Assembly (NCBI GenBank): GCA_009911175.1
Contig: QXWX01000001.1
Span: forward strand, 124,001-188,000
Origin: Lachnospiraceae bacterium
GTDB taxonomy: Bacteria > Bacillota_A > Clostridia > Lachnospirales > Lachnospiraceae
Reading direction: 5' to 3'
DNA length: 64,000 nucleotides
Part shown: in pieces, positions 41,725-50,749 of the stretch
Numbering within the stretch: the stretch's first letter is position 1
How the letters are laid out: each line of letters starts with the position of its first letter
Program-made: the position numbers and the translations under genes
The notes under the pieces: generated by a model
The model's database searches: none
Told to the model about the DNA's origin: nothing
Seen by the model: the letters and a program-made list of their open reading frames with translations, nothing else

Positions 41725-42567
41725 TTAGATCACCTCCGATTTATGACGTGTTACATGGCAGTTGATATTTACTGCACATGGCATGCCTGCAATATGGGTT
41801 GGCAATGTCTCAATGTTTAATCCGATCGCTGTCGTCTTTCCGCCGAAGCCCTGAGGTCCGATGCCCAGCTTGTTGACTTTTTCCAGCATCTCTTTTTCCA
41901 GGTCTGCATAGAAGGGATCCGGATTGGAGGAATCAATGGGCCGCATCAGCGCTTTTTTCGCCAGAAGGGCCGCCTTGTCAAAGGTTCCGCCGATTCCAAC
42001 GCCGACTACCATCGGCGGGCACGGGTTGGGTCCTGCGGTCTCCACAACCTCCAGGATGAAGTCCTTGATCCCCTGCAGGCCGTGAGACGGCTTAAACATA
42101 CGGATCTGGCTCATGTTCTCGCTTCCGAAGCCCTTCGGTCCAACGGTGATCTTGATCTGCTCGCCGGGAACGATCTCTGTGTAGAGCATTGCCGGTGTGT
42201 TGTCTCCTGTGTTTCCGCGGCGGACCGGGTCTTTTACAACGGATTTCCGAAGATATCCCTTGTCATAGCCCCGGCGTACACCCTCGTCAACCGCTTCCGC
42301 AAGGCTGCCGCCTGTCAGATGCACATCCTGGCCGATCTCTAAAAATACACATGCCATGCCGGTATCCTGGCAGATCGGCACGCACTCGCTGTCTGCGATC
42401 TCAAAATTCTCGATGATATTATCCAGGACGCCCTTCGCGATCTCTCCGTCCTCGCAGGCACGGCAGTCTTTGATCGCGCATTTCACGTCTTCCGGAAGAT
42501 GCTCATTTGCTTCGATACAAAGTTTTTCTACGACTTCCGTAATCTTGCTTACTTCTATCTCACGCAT
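41725..42567 (-). CDS. Class I fumarate hydratase, alpha subunit
   Basis: A 280-residue oxygen-sensitive [4Fe-4S] subunit that, with the beta chain, interconverts malate and fumarate. Blocks: VPICQDTGMACVF with one cluster-ligand Cys, RRGNTGDNTPAML, GSENMSQIRMFKPSHG, and GPNPCPPMVVGVGIGGT with another ligand Cys. A further Cys near the C-terminus (MPCAVNINCHVTRH) completes a plausible three-ligand set. Normal length. AAGGAG precedes the start. Confidence 0.87.
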   Translation of the reverse strand: MREIEVSKITEVVEKLCIEANEHLPEDVKCAIKDCRACEDGEIAKGVLDNIIENFEIADSECVPICQDTGMACVFLEIGQDVHLTGGSLAEAVDEGVRRGYDKGYLRKSVVKDPVRRGNTGDNTPAMLYTEIVPGEQIKITVGPKGFGSENMSQIRMFKPSHGLQGIKDFILEVVETAGPNPCPPMVVGVGIGGTFDKAALLAKKALMRPIDSSNPDPFYADLEKEMLEKVNKLGIGPQGFGGKTTAIGLNIETLPTHIAGMPCAVNINCHVTRHKSEVI

Positions 42568-42635
42568 AACTTAATCTCCTTCTTTATATTCACGGCGGGG
42601 CTGCCGGAAACTGATTTTTCACACTCGAAATATTG

Positions 42636-42688
42636 CCACCTGTACGGTTGGATGCTCTAAAGAGCCTCCAACCGACTCGTACAGGTGG
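42636..42688 (-). promoter_or_regulatory. Long hairpin between fumarate reductase and fumarase genes
   Basis: CCACCTGTACG (42636-42646) pairs perfectly with CGTACAGGTGG (42678-42688), and inside it GTTGGA/TCCAAC and GCTCT/AGAGC pair as well. There is no T tract on the minus strand, so mRNA stabilisation or processing is more likely than termination. It fills most of the 167-base gap inside the operon. Confidence 0.5.
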
Positions 42689-42734
42689 AAATATCATCCC
42701 TTCCCGGCACCCCCGTTCCCAATACTGCTATCGA

Positions 42735-44345
42735 TTATCTCTCATGGCGCGCATACTTCGGAAGAAGCTTCGGTGATACCTCTCCTGTCGCTGCAGAAGC
42801 GCCCTTTAATTCCTCGTCATAGCTTGCCACATGGTCAAGATTCATAGCGCCAAGTTCAACTTCTTTTGCCTTTGCCGCTGCTTTCTTACCTGCGTTCCGG
42901 CCGAATACGATGACATCAAGAAGGGAATTGCCCATCAGTCTGTTTGTTCCGTGGATTCCGCCTGCTGCCTCTCCTGCTGCCAGAAGATTCGGAATGTTCT
43001 TTGCGAAGCCTTCTCCGTCGATCTCAAGGCCGCCGTTCTGATAATGCAGTGTCGGATAGATCAGGATCGGAACTTTTCTCATATCGATTCCATACTTCAT
43101 GTACATACGGAACATGGCAGGGATTCTCTTTTCGATCGTTCCCTCTCCTCCGAGAATCTCGATCATCGGTGTATCAAGCCATACGCCGTGCTCTCCGTCT
43201 GGCGTCTCTACGCCGCGGCCTTCTCTGCATTCACGGATTACACCTGAAGCATTGACGTCGCGGGTCTCCAGAGGATGAATATAAGCTTCCCCATTTGCAT
43301 TGACAAGCTGTGCGCCGACAGAACGAACCTTCTCTGTCACAAGAGCGCCCAGGATCTGCACCGGATAAGCGACGCCTGTGGGATGGTACTGGATGGAATC
43401 CTGGTACAGAAGCGGTACTCCTGCCCGGTATCCCAGTACAAGACCGTCTGCCGTTGCCCCGTAGTGGTTGGATGTGGGGAATCCCTGGTAATGCATTCTT
43501 CCCGCGCCGCCTGTTGCGATCACAACCGTCTTTGCTCTGGCAACAGAATAATCTCCTGTCTCCATATTGAGAAGAACCGCGCCTGCTGCCTGGCCTTTCT
43601 CATCTTTGATGATCTCTACCGCAGAAGTAAATTCTACCACCGGGATCTGAAGGTTCAATACCTCGTCGCGGAGTGTACGCATGATCTCTGCTCCGGAGTA
43701 GTCCTTACATGCATGCATTCTCTTTCTGGAGGTACCGCCGCCGTGGGTCGTTACCATCCGTCCGTCTGCGTCCTTGTCAAACATAACGCCCAGTTCGTTC
43801 AGCCATTTGATCGCGTCAGGCGCTTCCATTACAAGACGTTTTACCAGTTCCGGCTTTGCAGCAAAATGTCCGCCGCCGAACGCGTCCAGATAATGCTGTA
43901 CCGGAGAATCATTTTCCTTATCTGCCGCCTGGATGCCGCCTTCGGCCATCATCGTATTCGCATCGCCGATACGGAGTTTTGTCACGATCATTACATTTGC
44001 GCCTGCATTGTGCGCTTCGATGGCACAGGAGGAACCGGCGCCGCCGCCGCCGATCACAAGCACATCTACGTCATAATCCACTTTCGTAATGTCAACCTTC
44101 TCCTCCACAAGACGGCTTGTGGAGTGAAGCATTTCAGCCAGTTCAAGGGGTGCTTTTTGTCCTTTGTTCGGGCCTACTTTAATCTCTGCAAACGCATCTG
44201 GATTATAATCCGGATGAAATTCCTTCAGGAGAGCATCTTTTTCGTCAGCAGTCAGACGTCTTGGTTCTGTAGACATACGTTCTGCTCTTGTAGCCTCTAC
44301 CTTTTTGATGGATTCCATCATATTCTCTGGATATGGTGTATACAT
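42735..44345 (-). CDS. Fumarate reductase flavoprotein subunit (soluble, TfrA/FrdA-like)
   Basis: A 536-residue FAD protein. The N-terminal ~70 residues are a helical extension; the FAD fold starts at VLVIGGGGAGSSCAIEA. Active-site elements of the FrdA/SdhA/NadB family are present: THGGGTSRKRMHA, SIQYHPTGV, LVTEKVRSVGA and GTNRLMGNSLLD. The His that bears covalent FAD in membrane-bound FrdA (SHT-AAEGG) is Asn here (ANTMMAEGG), so FAD is probably non-covalent as in TfrA. ATG 44345 has GGGAGGG upstream. No membrane subunit is encoded nearby, so the enzyme is likely cytoplasmic. Confidence 0.85.
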   Translation of the reverse strand: MYTPYPENMMESIKKVEATRAERMSTEPRRLTADEKDALLKEFHPDYNPDAFAEIKVGPNKGQKAPLELAEMLHSTSRLVEEKVDITKVDYDVDVLVIGGGGAGSSCAIEAHNAGANVMIVTKLRIGDANTMMAEGGIQAADKENDSPVQHYLDAFGGGHFAAKPELVKRLVMEAPDAIKWLNELGVMFDKDADGRMVTTHGGGTSRKRMHACKDYSGAEIMRTLRDEVLNLQIPVVEFTSAVEIIKDEKGQAAGAVLLNMETGDYSVARAKTVVIATGGAGRMHYQGFPTSNHYGATADGLVLGYRAGVPLLYQDSIQYHPTGVAYPVQILGALVTEKVRSVGAQLVNANGEAYIHPLETRDVNASGVIRECREGRGVETPDGEHGVWLDTPMIEILGGEGTIEKRIPAMFRMYMKYGIDMRKVPILIYPTLHYQNGGLEIDGEGFAKNIPNLLAAGEAAGGIHGTNRLMGNSLLDVIVFGRNAGKKAAAKAKEVELGAMNLDHVASYDEELKGASAATGEVSPKLLPKYARHER

Positions 44346-44358
44346 ATTCGACCCTCCC

Positions 44359-45042
44359 CTATTTCTCAATCTCTCTTGTGTTGTAAAGTTCCTGCATCTC
44401 TTCGATCGGCTTCTGCATGATCTGCTCGATCAGGCTGTCATACTCGCCCCGGTTCACCTCGTCCACACGGTTTTTGAGATGCTCGGTCTCAGGCGCGATG
44501 TACTTACCGGTGAGACGTCTTGCTAAGAGTCCAACCATCGGATGGGAGATTCCTGCCGGACATCTTACGGAACAGCATCCGCAGCTGACACAGTCAAAGG
44601 ACTCTTCCGCGCATTTCTCAAATTCGCCCCGCTGTGCGTATGCGATATACTGCATTACATTCAGATCCTGGGTACATGCCTTCGTACATGCGTTGCATCC
44701 GATACAGCTGTAGATCTCCGGATACAGTTCCATCATAATCTGCTGGGTCGGCTTGATATCCTTGATCTCATAAGTCCTCTTATCTGTCGGGAAGAAGGGG
44801 ATACTTGCCACGTACATGCCCTCTTCTACCTGTGTCTGGCAGGCAAGGCAGGTCTTTAATTCATTTTTTCCCTTGATCCTGTAGATCGTCGCACATGCTC
44901 CGCAGAAACCATGACGGCAGCCACATCCTCTTCCCAGTGTATATCCGGCATATTCCATCGCAGTCATGATCGTAAGTTCTGCAGGTACGCTGTATTTTTT
45001 ACCGAAAAAATATACATTTACCATCTTTTCCATGTCATTCAT
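44359..45042 (-). CDS. Fumarate reductase iron-sulfur subunit
   Basis: A 227-residue protein with a [2Fe-2S] ferredoxin domain (CGCRHGFCGAC and LKTCLAC) and two ferredoxin-type motifs, CIGCNACTKAC and CVSCGCCSVRC. These are the clusters that pass electrons to the flavoprotein in FrdB/SdhB. The first motif has the full CxxCxxCxxxC for a [4Fe-4S] cluster. Unlike methanogen TfrB it lacks the C-terminal CCG domains; those are supplied here by a separate HdrB. It precedes the flavoprotein gene by 13 bases. A link from HdrB to this subunit is inferred. Confidence 0.85.
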   Translation of the reverse strand: MNDMEKMVNVYFFGKKYSVPAELTIMTAMEYAGYTLGRGCGCRHGFCGACATIYRIKGKNELKTCLACQTQVEEGMYVASIPFFPTDKRTYEIKDIKPTQQIMMELYPEIYSCIGCNACTKACTQDLNVMQYIAYAQRGEFEKCAEESFDCVSCGCCSVRCPAGISHPMVGLLARRLTGKYIAPETEHLKNRVDEVNRGEYDSLIEQIMQKPIEEMQELYNTREIEK

Positions 45043-45081
45043 GTCCTTTCTTTGATTATTTCATGTTCATCCAATCGAGCC

Positions 45082-45936
45082 TTAGTATTCATTCGGAAGT
45101 TCATCAATCTCATCATACCGGAATACCGGACCGTCCTTGCACACGTACTTGGAACCGATGTTGCAGCGTCCGCACTTTCCGACTCCGCACTTCATCCGGA
45201 GCTCCAGTGTCGTATAGACCTGCTCTGTGGTAAATCCAAGTTCCTTTAAGCCTGCAAGCACGAACTTGATCATGATCGGAGGTCCGCACACGAGCGCTGT
45301 CTTGTCCGTATCAAATCCAAGCTCCTTCACATAATTCGGAACAAATCCAACATGGCCGTCCCAGCCTTCCTGCTCACGGTCGATGGTCAGGTATACATTC
45401 ACGCCCTCTGCCTTCATCCAGACTTCCTGGATCTCCTTGAGCTGAACCAGGTCGTCCGCAGAGCGGGAACCATAGACAATATCTACGGTACCGTAATTCG
45501 CACGGTTATCCAGCACGTAATTGATCACGGAACGGAGGGGCGCAAGGCCGATACCGCCTGCGATAAACAGAAGGTTCTTGCCTTTTAACTCTGTCTCCAC
45601 CGGAAATGAGTTGCCGTAGGGGCCGCGGACTGTGATCTCGTCGCCCACCTCCAGGCTGTGGAGATAATCTGTCAGGATTCCGCATTTCTTAATACTGAAT
45701 TCCTGATATTCCTTGTTGGTCGGCGAAGAAGTAATGGAAAACATACCTTCGCTGATACCCGGCGCACAGACCATGGCGCACTGTCCCGGCATATGCTCGA
45801 ACAGCTTGCCGCCCTCCGGCGCATTGACGCGGAACGTCTTTACGTCCGGGGTCTCTTCCCGGATATCCGTGATCACGCCTACCTGGGGGATCAGAGTATC
45901 TAATGTATAATTCTTATGACATGTACATTCACCCAT
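45082..45936 (-). CDS. FlxA-like NAD(H):FAD oxidoreductase subunit
   Basis: A 284-residue protein of the ferredoxin-NADP reductase fold (AsrB/PyrK/HydG group). FAD-binding block GMFSITSSPT, NAD-binding block FIAGGIGLAPLRS and ALVCGPPIMI, and a C-terminal [2Fe-2S] motif CGVGKCGRCN with a later Cys in KYVCKDGPVF. In Desulfovibrio, FlxA delivers electrons from NADH to the Flx-Hdr complex; the same role is likely here. It abuts the FlxB-like gene upstream. Confidence 0.82.
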   Translation of the reverse strand: MGECTCHKNYTLDTLIPQVGVITDIREETPDVKTFRVNAPEGGKLFEHMPGQCAMVCAPGISEGMFSITSSPTNKEYQEFSIKKCGILTDYLHSLEVGDEITVRGPYGNSFPVETELKGKNLLFIAGGIGLAPLRSVINYVLDNRANYGTVDIVYGSRSADDLVQLKEIQEVWMKAEGVNVYLTIDREQEGWDGHVGFVPNYVKELGFDTDKTALVCGPPIMIKFVLAGLKELGFTTEQVYTTLELRMKCGVGKCGRCNIGSKYVCKDGPVFRYDEIDELPNEY

Positions 45937-46967
45937 TATTTTTCACCTCCCTGATTCTGAAATGCTTTCACGACCTTCACGATGTTCAGGGCGGACGGAC
46001 ATTTTTCTACGCAGCGTCCGCATCCTACGCAGGAATACATCCCGTCGTTGTTGGCCGGATAGTATACCAGCTTGTGCATGAACCGCTGGCGGAACCGCTG
46101 CATCTGGCTGGTGCGGTTGTTGCCGTGGGCCATCATCGTAAAGTCGGAATACATACAGGAATCCCAGCATCTGTAACGGGAAACGCTGTTTCCTGCGGTG
46201 TAGTCCTTGATATCATAGCACTGGCAGGTCGGGCACACAAACGTACAGGTGCCGCATGCCAGACATGGCTTGTATAATTCTTCCCAGATTGGGGAGTCAA
46301 ATTTTTCCGTAAGGGCATCCCCGTTCCATCCTTCCAGAGAAAGGTTCATATAGGGGAGCTTTTCCACGATTTTGTGGATTGCTTCCTTCTCCGCTTCAAC
46401 GGCTGCTTCGTCAGCGTCCGAGAGCAGTTCCTTCACCGCCGCTGTCAGCGTCTCGCCTTTTTCGGTCAGCGCTTTCCAGAAAAGATCCTCGCCTACCGTC
46501 CAGACTGCTACGTCCGACGCCGGCTGAGCCGCATCCACGCCGAACACCTTGCAGAAGCAGGTCTCTTCCGGTTCGTGGCAGGCCATGGCAACGATGGTTC
46601 CGTGATCCCTTCTTGCCGCATAAAAGGTATCGACAGGATCTGTAAGGAATACGTTGTCCAGTACCTCGATCCCCTTCACGTCGCAGGCTTTCATGCCGAA
46701 TACGACAAAGTCCTGCTCTTTCAGCGTCTGAGGCTCTACGGACATCTTCTTTCCTTCTTTTTTTACGGTGTAAAGACCTTCGCTCTGCGGGAAAAATGCA
46801 TCTTTCGCTGATTTTACGGTCTTCAATGTATCCAGATCCACCTCTGCGTCCTCAGTCCATGCCGCAAAATTGGTCTGCCCGGCGGTTTTCACCGGAAGAT
46901 ACAGTTCCTGGCTATCCGCGATTAAATGGAATAATGCGGAAAGATCTTTTTTTGCTATCTTATACAT
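45936..46967 (-). CDS. FlxB-like (AsrA-type) iron-sulfur protein
   Basis: A 343-residue protein resembling anaerobic sulfite reductase subunit A. The C-terminal part carries two [4Fe-4S] ferredoxin motifs, CLACGTCTFVCPTCQC and CVGCGRCVEKCP. Additional cysteines occur in ACHEPEETCFC and KACDVKG. The N-terminal ~200 residues are the usual AsrA/FlxB domain. It lies between the FlxA- and FlxC-like genes with almost no spacing. Probably relays electrons from the FlxA flavin towards FlxC and FlxD. Confidence 0.78.
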   Translation of the reverse strand: MYKIAKKDLSALFHLIADSQELYLPVKTAGQTNFAAWTEDAEVDLDTLKTVKSAKDAFFPQSEGLYTVKKEGKKMSVEPQTLKEQDFVVFGMKACDVKGIEVLDNVFLTDPVDTFYAARRDHGTIVAMACHEPEETCFCKVFGVDAAQPASDVAVWTVGEDLFWKALTEKGETLTAAVKELLSDADEAAVEAEKEAIHKIVEKLPYMNLSLEGWNGDALTEKFDSPIWEELYKPCLACGTCTFVCPTCQCYDIKDYTAGNSVSRYRCWDSCMYSDFTMMAHGNNRTSQMQRFRQRFMHKLVYYPANNDGMYSCVGCGRCVEKCPSALNIVKVVKAFQNQGGEK

Positions 46968-46970
46968 ACA

Positions 46971-47945
46971 TTATCCCCTCTTTCCTACAATACTTGGTTC
47001 CGCGTCTTCAAACGTATAGTTCGTAAGCGGTGCTTTTGATTCGGTATCTTCCCCTGCCTGGTATTCGCCGTACAGCTCGTCAATGTCCTTGATAAACTTG
47101 CGGTTGAACAGGTGGAGCGGGATTCCCTGGGGACATACGCGGCTGCATTCTCCGCAGTCTGTACATCTTCCTGCCACATGGAACGCGCGGATGATATGGA
47201 ACATCTTTTCCTCAAAGGTATCCACATTGGCTTTCTGGGAGCTGTCAAACTTGTTGCTGTCGAATACACACTTGCGGCAGCTGCAGGCCGGACATGCATT
47301 TCTGCAGGCATTGCAGCGGATACACTTGCTCAATTCGCTCTGGAAGAATGCAAACTTCTCCTCCGGGCTCATAGCCTCGATCCTTGCCACTTCGTCAAAC
47401 CGTTCCCCATCCTTGGTTTCCTTGGACTCTCCGATCAGCTCATCGTAGATCATGTGGTCCTTTCCCTTGCAGACATGGCATCTTTCCAGCATAGCGTCTG
47501 CGTAGGCGCAGGTCTTTTCTCCATAGATGGTATGGACCTTAAGGGTATCTGCAGCGTCGGTGATCTCCGCGCCTTCAATACTCTCGATTCCCTTGATCCC
47601 CTGCTTTTTGATCCGTTCGATATCCAGTTTTCCTTTGCATCCCACACCTATGATATAGGCTTTGTCCCTGTCTACGCGGTGTTCCTTGATCAACTGGTTG
47701 AAGCTGTATGTATCGCATGGCTTTAAGCAAACCAATGTCTTTCCTTCCAGCTTGGATGCCTCGATCATATATTTGCTCAGATTGGCCCCGCAGAATCCGT
47801 TATACACGAAATCCTCCAGAGCTTCCGCTGTCTCAAAGTAAGCCGGCTCCGGGTTATAAGGCAAGTCTCCGGCTTTCCAGCCGAGAACCCGTGCCACAGT
47901 CCCATCTGCCAGCAGTTCTTTTGCACGGTTTACTACTTCTTGCAT
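46971..47945 (-). CDS. FlxC-like iron-sulfur protein
   Basis: A 324-residue protein with two ferredoxin-type motifs, CIRCNACRNACPACSCRKC and CTDCGECSRVCP, in its C-terminal half. The N-terminal half has extra cysteines (NGFCGAN, LKPCDTYSF, GVGCKGK, CHVCKGK) that recall the FrhB/HydB-like domain of coenzyme-F420-type and FlxC proteins. It overlaps the MvhD/FlxD-like gene by 13 bases. It is an electron-transfer subunit; its exact equivalence to FlxC is judged by gene order and cysteine pattern only. Confidence 0.72.
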   Translation of the reverse strand: MQEVVNRAKELLADGTVARVLGWKAGDLPYNPEPAYFETAEALEDFVYNGFCGANLSKYMIEASKLEGKTLVCLKPCDTYSFNQLIKEHRVDRDKAYIIGVGCKGKLDIERIKKQGIKGIESIEGAEITDAADTLKVHTIYGEKTCAYADAMLERCHVCKGKDHMIYDELIGESKETKDGERFDEVARIEAMSPEEKFAFFQSELSKCIRCNACRNACPACSCRKCVFDSNKFDSSQKANVDTFEEKMFHIIRAFHVAGRCTDCGECSRVCPQGIPLHLFNRKFIKDIDELYGEYQAGEDTESKAPLTNYTFEDAEPSIVGKRG

Positions 47946-48373
47946 CTTAAATCCCCCAATCTTACATTTTCGCCAAGAGAATAGATCTTCTCTACAAAAC
48001 TGTTCATTGTCTCAGAGAACTTCACACCCTCTGCCGCAGATACCCACTCTACGCGTGTACGGCCGTTTTCCACACCGATGTAATCCAACATGGAGAACAA
48101 CAGGGTCATACGCCTTCTTGCGTAATAGTTGCCGGTACTGTAATGGCAGTCTCCCGGGTGGCATCCGCACATGATCACTCCGTCCGCGCCTTTCTCGAAT
48201 GCCCTTAAGATGAACATCGGATTCACACGGCAGGAACAGGGAACGCGGATGATCTTTACGTCAGCAGGATAGGACAGACGGCTGCTTCCTGCCAGGTCAG
48301 CTCCTGCATAACTGCACCAGTTACAGCAGAACGCTACAATTTTCGGTTTGAATTCTTTATTTTCTAACGACAT
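47933..48373 (-). CDS. MvhD/FlxD-like [2Fe-2S] adaptor protein
   Basis: A 146-residue protein of the hydrogenase-delta (MvhD) family. It has the family cysteines FCCNWCSYAGADLAG, VPCSCRVN and GCHPGDCHY, ending with the GxNY-type helix. MvhD links the electron donor (hydrogenase or Flx) to HdrA. It overlaps hdrA by 10 bases. No hydrogenase genes are present, so NADH through the Flx-like proteins is the likely donor. Confidence 0.87.
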   Translation of the reverse strand: MSLENKEFKPKIVAFCCNWCSYAGADLAGSSRLSYPADVKIIRVPCSCRVNPMFILRAFEKGADGVIMCGCHPGDCHYSTGNYYARRRMTLLFSMLDYIGVENGRTRVEWVSAAEGVKFSETMNSFVEKIYSLGENVRLGDLRCKK

Positions 48374-50352
48374 ATTGCATCCACCTCCGCTATAATCTGT
48401 CTATTTGAGAATCCCTGCAGATCCATGGCTCCTGACGGACATGCAACGGTACATGCGCCGCAGCCCTGGCAGAGTGCGTTGTTTACCACTGCGATACGGC
48501 GGGTCTCACGGATTCCGTGGTCATTGACTTCTTTATCCTCATAGGTGATCGCACCGTATGGGCATACGTTCTCACAGGTGGAGCATCCGTTGCAGAGCAG
48601 GATATCTGCCTGTGCGGTACACGGATTGGTCATCAGCTTATCCTTCGCAAGAAGCCCGATCGCCTTCACCGCTGCAGCGCCTGCCTGGGCAACGGTCTCC
48701 GGAATATCCTTGGGGCCCTGGCATACGCCGGACAGGAAGATACCCGCTGTGGGAGATTCTACCGGACGCAGCTTGGCATGTGCTTCGGTGAGGAAGTTGT
48801 TGGTGTCGATACTTGCGGTCAGCATGGTTGCGATCTTGCGCACATCCGGATTCGGTTCGATGGCTGTTGCCAGAACCACCATATCCGCTTCTTTCAGGAT
48901 CTGACGGTTGTCCAGAAGGTCAGAGCCCTGAACCAACAGCTTGCCGTCGGGCTGGGGAATGACCTTTCCGACCTGGCCCTTGATGTAATTCACTCCATAC
49001 TGTTCCACCGCTCTTCTGTAGAACTCGTCAAAGTTCTTGCCCGGTGTACGAACATCGATATAGAATACGGTCACATTCACATCCGGATATTTGTCGCGGA
49101 TCAGCATCGCATGCTTTGCGGTGTACATACAGCAGATCTTGGAGCAGTACGGCTTTCCTCTGTCGTCGGAACAGCGGCTTCCCACACACTGGATAAATAC
49201 AATCTCTTTCGGTGCTTTTCCGTCGGAAAGTCTCTCCAGATGGCCGTGGGTCGGTCCAGCCGCGTTCATCACACGCTCTAATTCCAGGGAGGTGATGACG
49301 TCTTTGCTCTGGCTGTACGCATACTCGTCATATTTTTCCAGGTTGATGGTGTCAAAGCCGGTGGCAACTACGATAGCGCCGTACTTCTCTGTTACGATCT
49401 CATCCTTCTGTTCGTAATCAATAGCTCCTGCCTGGCAAACCTTGGAACAGAGTCCGCATTTGCCGGTCTTGAACTTGATGCAGGCCTCCCGGTCGATCAC
49501 CGGAACATTCGGGATCGCCTGTGCAAACGGCGTGTAGATCGCGCTTCTTGTATTCAGGCCCCGGTTAAATTCGCTGGGTGCCTTCTTGGACGGACATTTT
49601 TCCTGGCAGACGCCGCAGCCCGTACATTTGTCCATATCCACGCTTCTTGCCTTCTTGCGGATGTCTACCGTGAAGTCGCCTACGAAACCGCTCACTTTGT
49701 CTACTTCACTGTATGTATAGATCTTGATCTTGTCATGGGCCGCCGCTTCCACCATCTTCGGTGTCAGGATACATGCGGAACAGTCCAGCGTGGGGAATGT
49801 CTTGTCCAGCTGTGACATCCTTCCGCCGATGCTGGGTGTCTTCTCCACAATGTCCACTTCATAGCCCGCGTCCGCGATGTCCAGAGCGGTCTGGATTCCT
49901 GCGATACCGCCGCCGATCACAAGCGCTCTCTTGGTCACGCGGCTCTCTCCTGCCTGGAGCGGCGCATTTAAGTTCACCTTCGCAACCGCCGCGCGCATCA
50001 GGATGACTGCCTTCTTTGTTCCTTCCTCCATATCCTTGTGAATCCAGGAACAATGCTCACGGATGTTGGCGATCTCCACCATATACGGATTCAGTCCGGC
50101 ACGCTCCGCTGCCTTTCTGAATGTGGTTTCATGCATACGCGGGGAGCAGGAACATACTACAACTCCTGTCAGCCCTTTTTCATGGATGGCCGCCGCGATC
50201 TTCGCCTGTCCCGCCTCGGAACACATATACTGGTAGTCTTCGGCATGGACAACGCCCGGCTCCATCTGTGCCATATCTACGACTTTTTTTACATCTACCG
50301 TTGCGGCGATATTGCTTCCGCAGTGGCAGACAAATACTCCTATCCTCTGCAC
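48364..50352 (-). CDS. hdrA: HdrA-like flavin- and iron-sulfur subunit
   Basis: A 662-residue protein. N-terminal part: VFVCHCGSNIA and VVCSCSPRMHE; FAD-binding fold from LVIGGGIAGIQTALD; the HdrA-specific LDCSACILTPKM. Four ferredoxin motifs follow: CTGCGVCQEKCP and CGLCSKVCQ in the middle, CNGCSTCENVCP and CQGCGACTVACP at the C-terminus. In methanogens HdrA holds the flavin that bifurcates electrons between ferredoxin and the heterodisulfide side. All key cysteines appear intact and the length is normal. Bifurcation here is inferred from family knowledge. Confidence 0.88.
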   Translation of the reverse strand: MQRIGVFVCHCGSNIAATVDVKKVVDMAQMEPGVVHAEDYQYMCSEAGQAKIAAAIHEKGLTGVVVCSCSPRMHETTFRKAAERAGLNPYMVEIANIREHCSWIHKDMEEGTKKAVILMRAAVAKVNLNAPLQAGESRVTKRALVIGGGIAGIQTALDIADAGYEVDIVEKTPSIGGRMSQLDKTFPTLDCSACILTPKMVEAAAHDKIKIYTYSEVDKVSGFVGDFTVDIRKKARSVDMDKCTGCGVCQEKCPSKKAPSEFNRGLNTRSAIYTPFAQAIPNVPVIDREACIKFKTGKCGLCSKVCQAGAIDYEQKDEIVTEKYGAIVVATGFDTINLEKYDEYAYSQSKDVITSLELERVMNAAGPTHGHLERLSDGKAPKEIVFIQCVGSRCSDDRGKPYCSKICCMYTAKHAMLIRDKYPDVNVTVFYIDVRTPGKNFDEFYRRAVEQYGVNYIKGQVGKVIPQPDGKLLVQGSDLLDNRQILKEADMVVLATAIEPNPDVRKIATMLTASIDTNNFLTEAHAKLRPVESPTAGIFLSGVCQGPKDIPETVAQAGAAAVKAIGLLAKDKLMTNPCTAQADILLCNGCSTCENVCPYGAITYEDKEVNDHGIRETRRIAVVNNALCQGCGACTVACPSGAMDLQGFSNRQIIAEVDAICR

Positions 50353-50359
50353 TTAGACC

Positions 50360-50749
50360 TCACCTCCTATATCTTCTGAATGCACTGACTAATAACTGCT
50401 GCGGAAGTTCCGGGTCCAGTAATTCCGGAATTTCGTTTGGCGACAGATAATCCTTGTCTTTCTGACGCACTACGACCTGTCTTGCCGCGTCGATCAGTTT
50501 TCCCGGCTTCACATCGCGGGGGCATCTCTCCACACACGCGAAGCAGGAAAGACATTTCCAGAGCGACTTGGAATTTACCAGGCTTTCAATATCTTCATTG
50601 ACCACATAGGATACAAATTGATGCGGCTTGATATCCATCTCGTTATATGACGGACAGGATGCAGAGCATTTCCCGCATTTCATGCATTTCAACGGATTGA
50701 CGCCGCTGATCTCCTTGATCAGTTCGGCCTGTTTCTTTTCAGAACTCAT
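50360..50749 (-). CDS. hdrC: HdrC-like iron-sulfur subunit
   Basis: A 129-residue protein with two [4Fe-4S] motifs, CMKCGKCSASCP and CLSCFACVERCP, as in HdrC. It passes electrons from HdrA to HdrB. It overlaps the hdrB stop by 4 bases, and hdrA starts 7 bases later. No membrane anchor (no HdrE-like part), which fits the soluble HdrABC type. Confidence 0.87.
   Translation of the reverse strand: MSSEKKQAELIKEISGVNPLKCMKCGKCSASCPSYNEMDIKPHQFVSYVVNEDIESLVNSKSLWKCLSCFACVERCPRDVKPGKLIDAARQVVVRQKDKDYLSPNEIPELLDPELPQQLLVSAFRRYRR

Noticed and set aside
41160..42567. L-tartrate dehydratase identity for the two-subunit hydratase
   Set aside because: The families are closely related, but the neighbours encode malate dehydrogenase and fumarate reductase and no tartrate transporter is present.
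43275..44420. A 381-codon plus-strand frame opposite the fumarate reductase flavoprotein
   Set aside because: It is Cys/His-rich with low-complexity composition, no start signal, and mirrors a secure gene.
45936..47945. Anaerobic sulfite reductase (AsrA/AsrB/AsrC) operon
   Set aside because: The AsrA/B-like subunits are present, but no sirohaem AsrC is encoded; the order with MvhD and HdrABC fits Flx-Hdr better.
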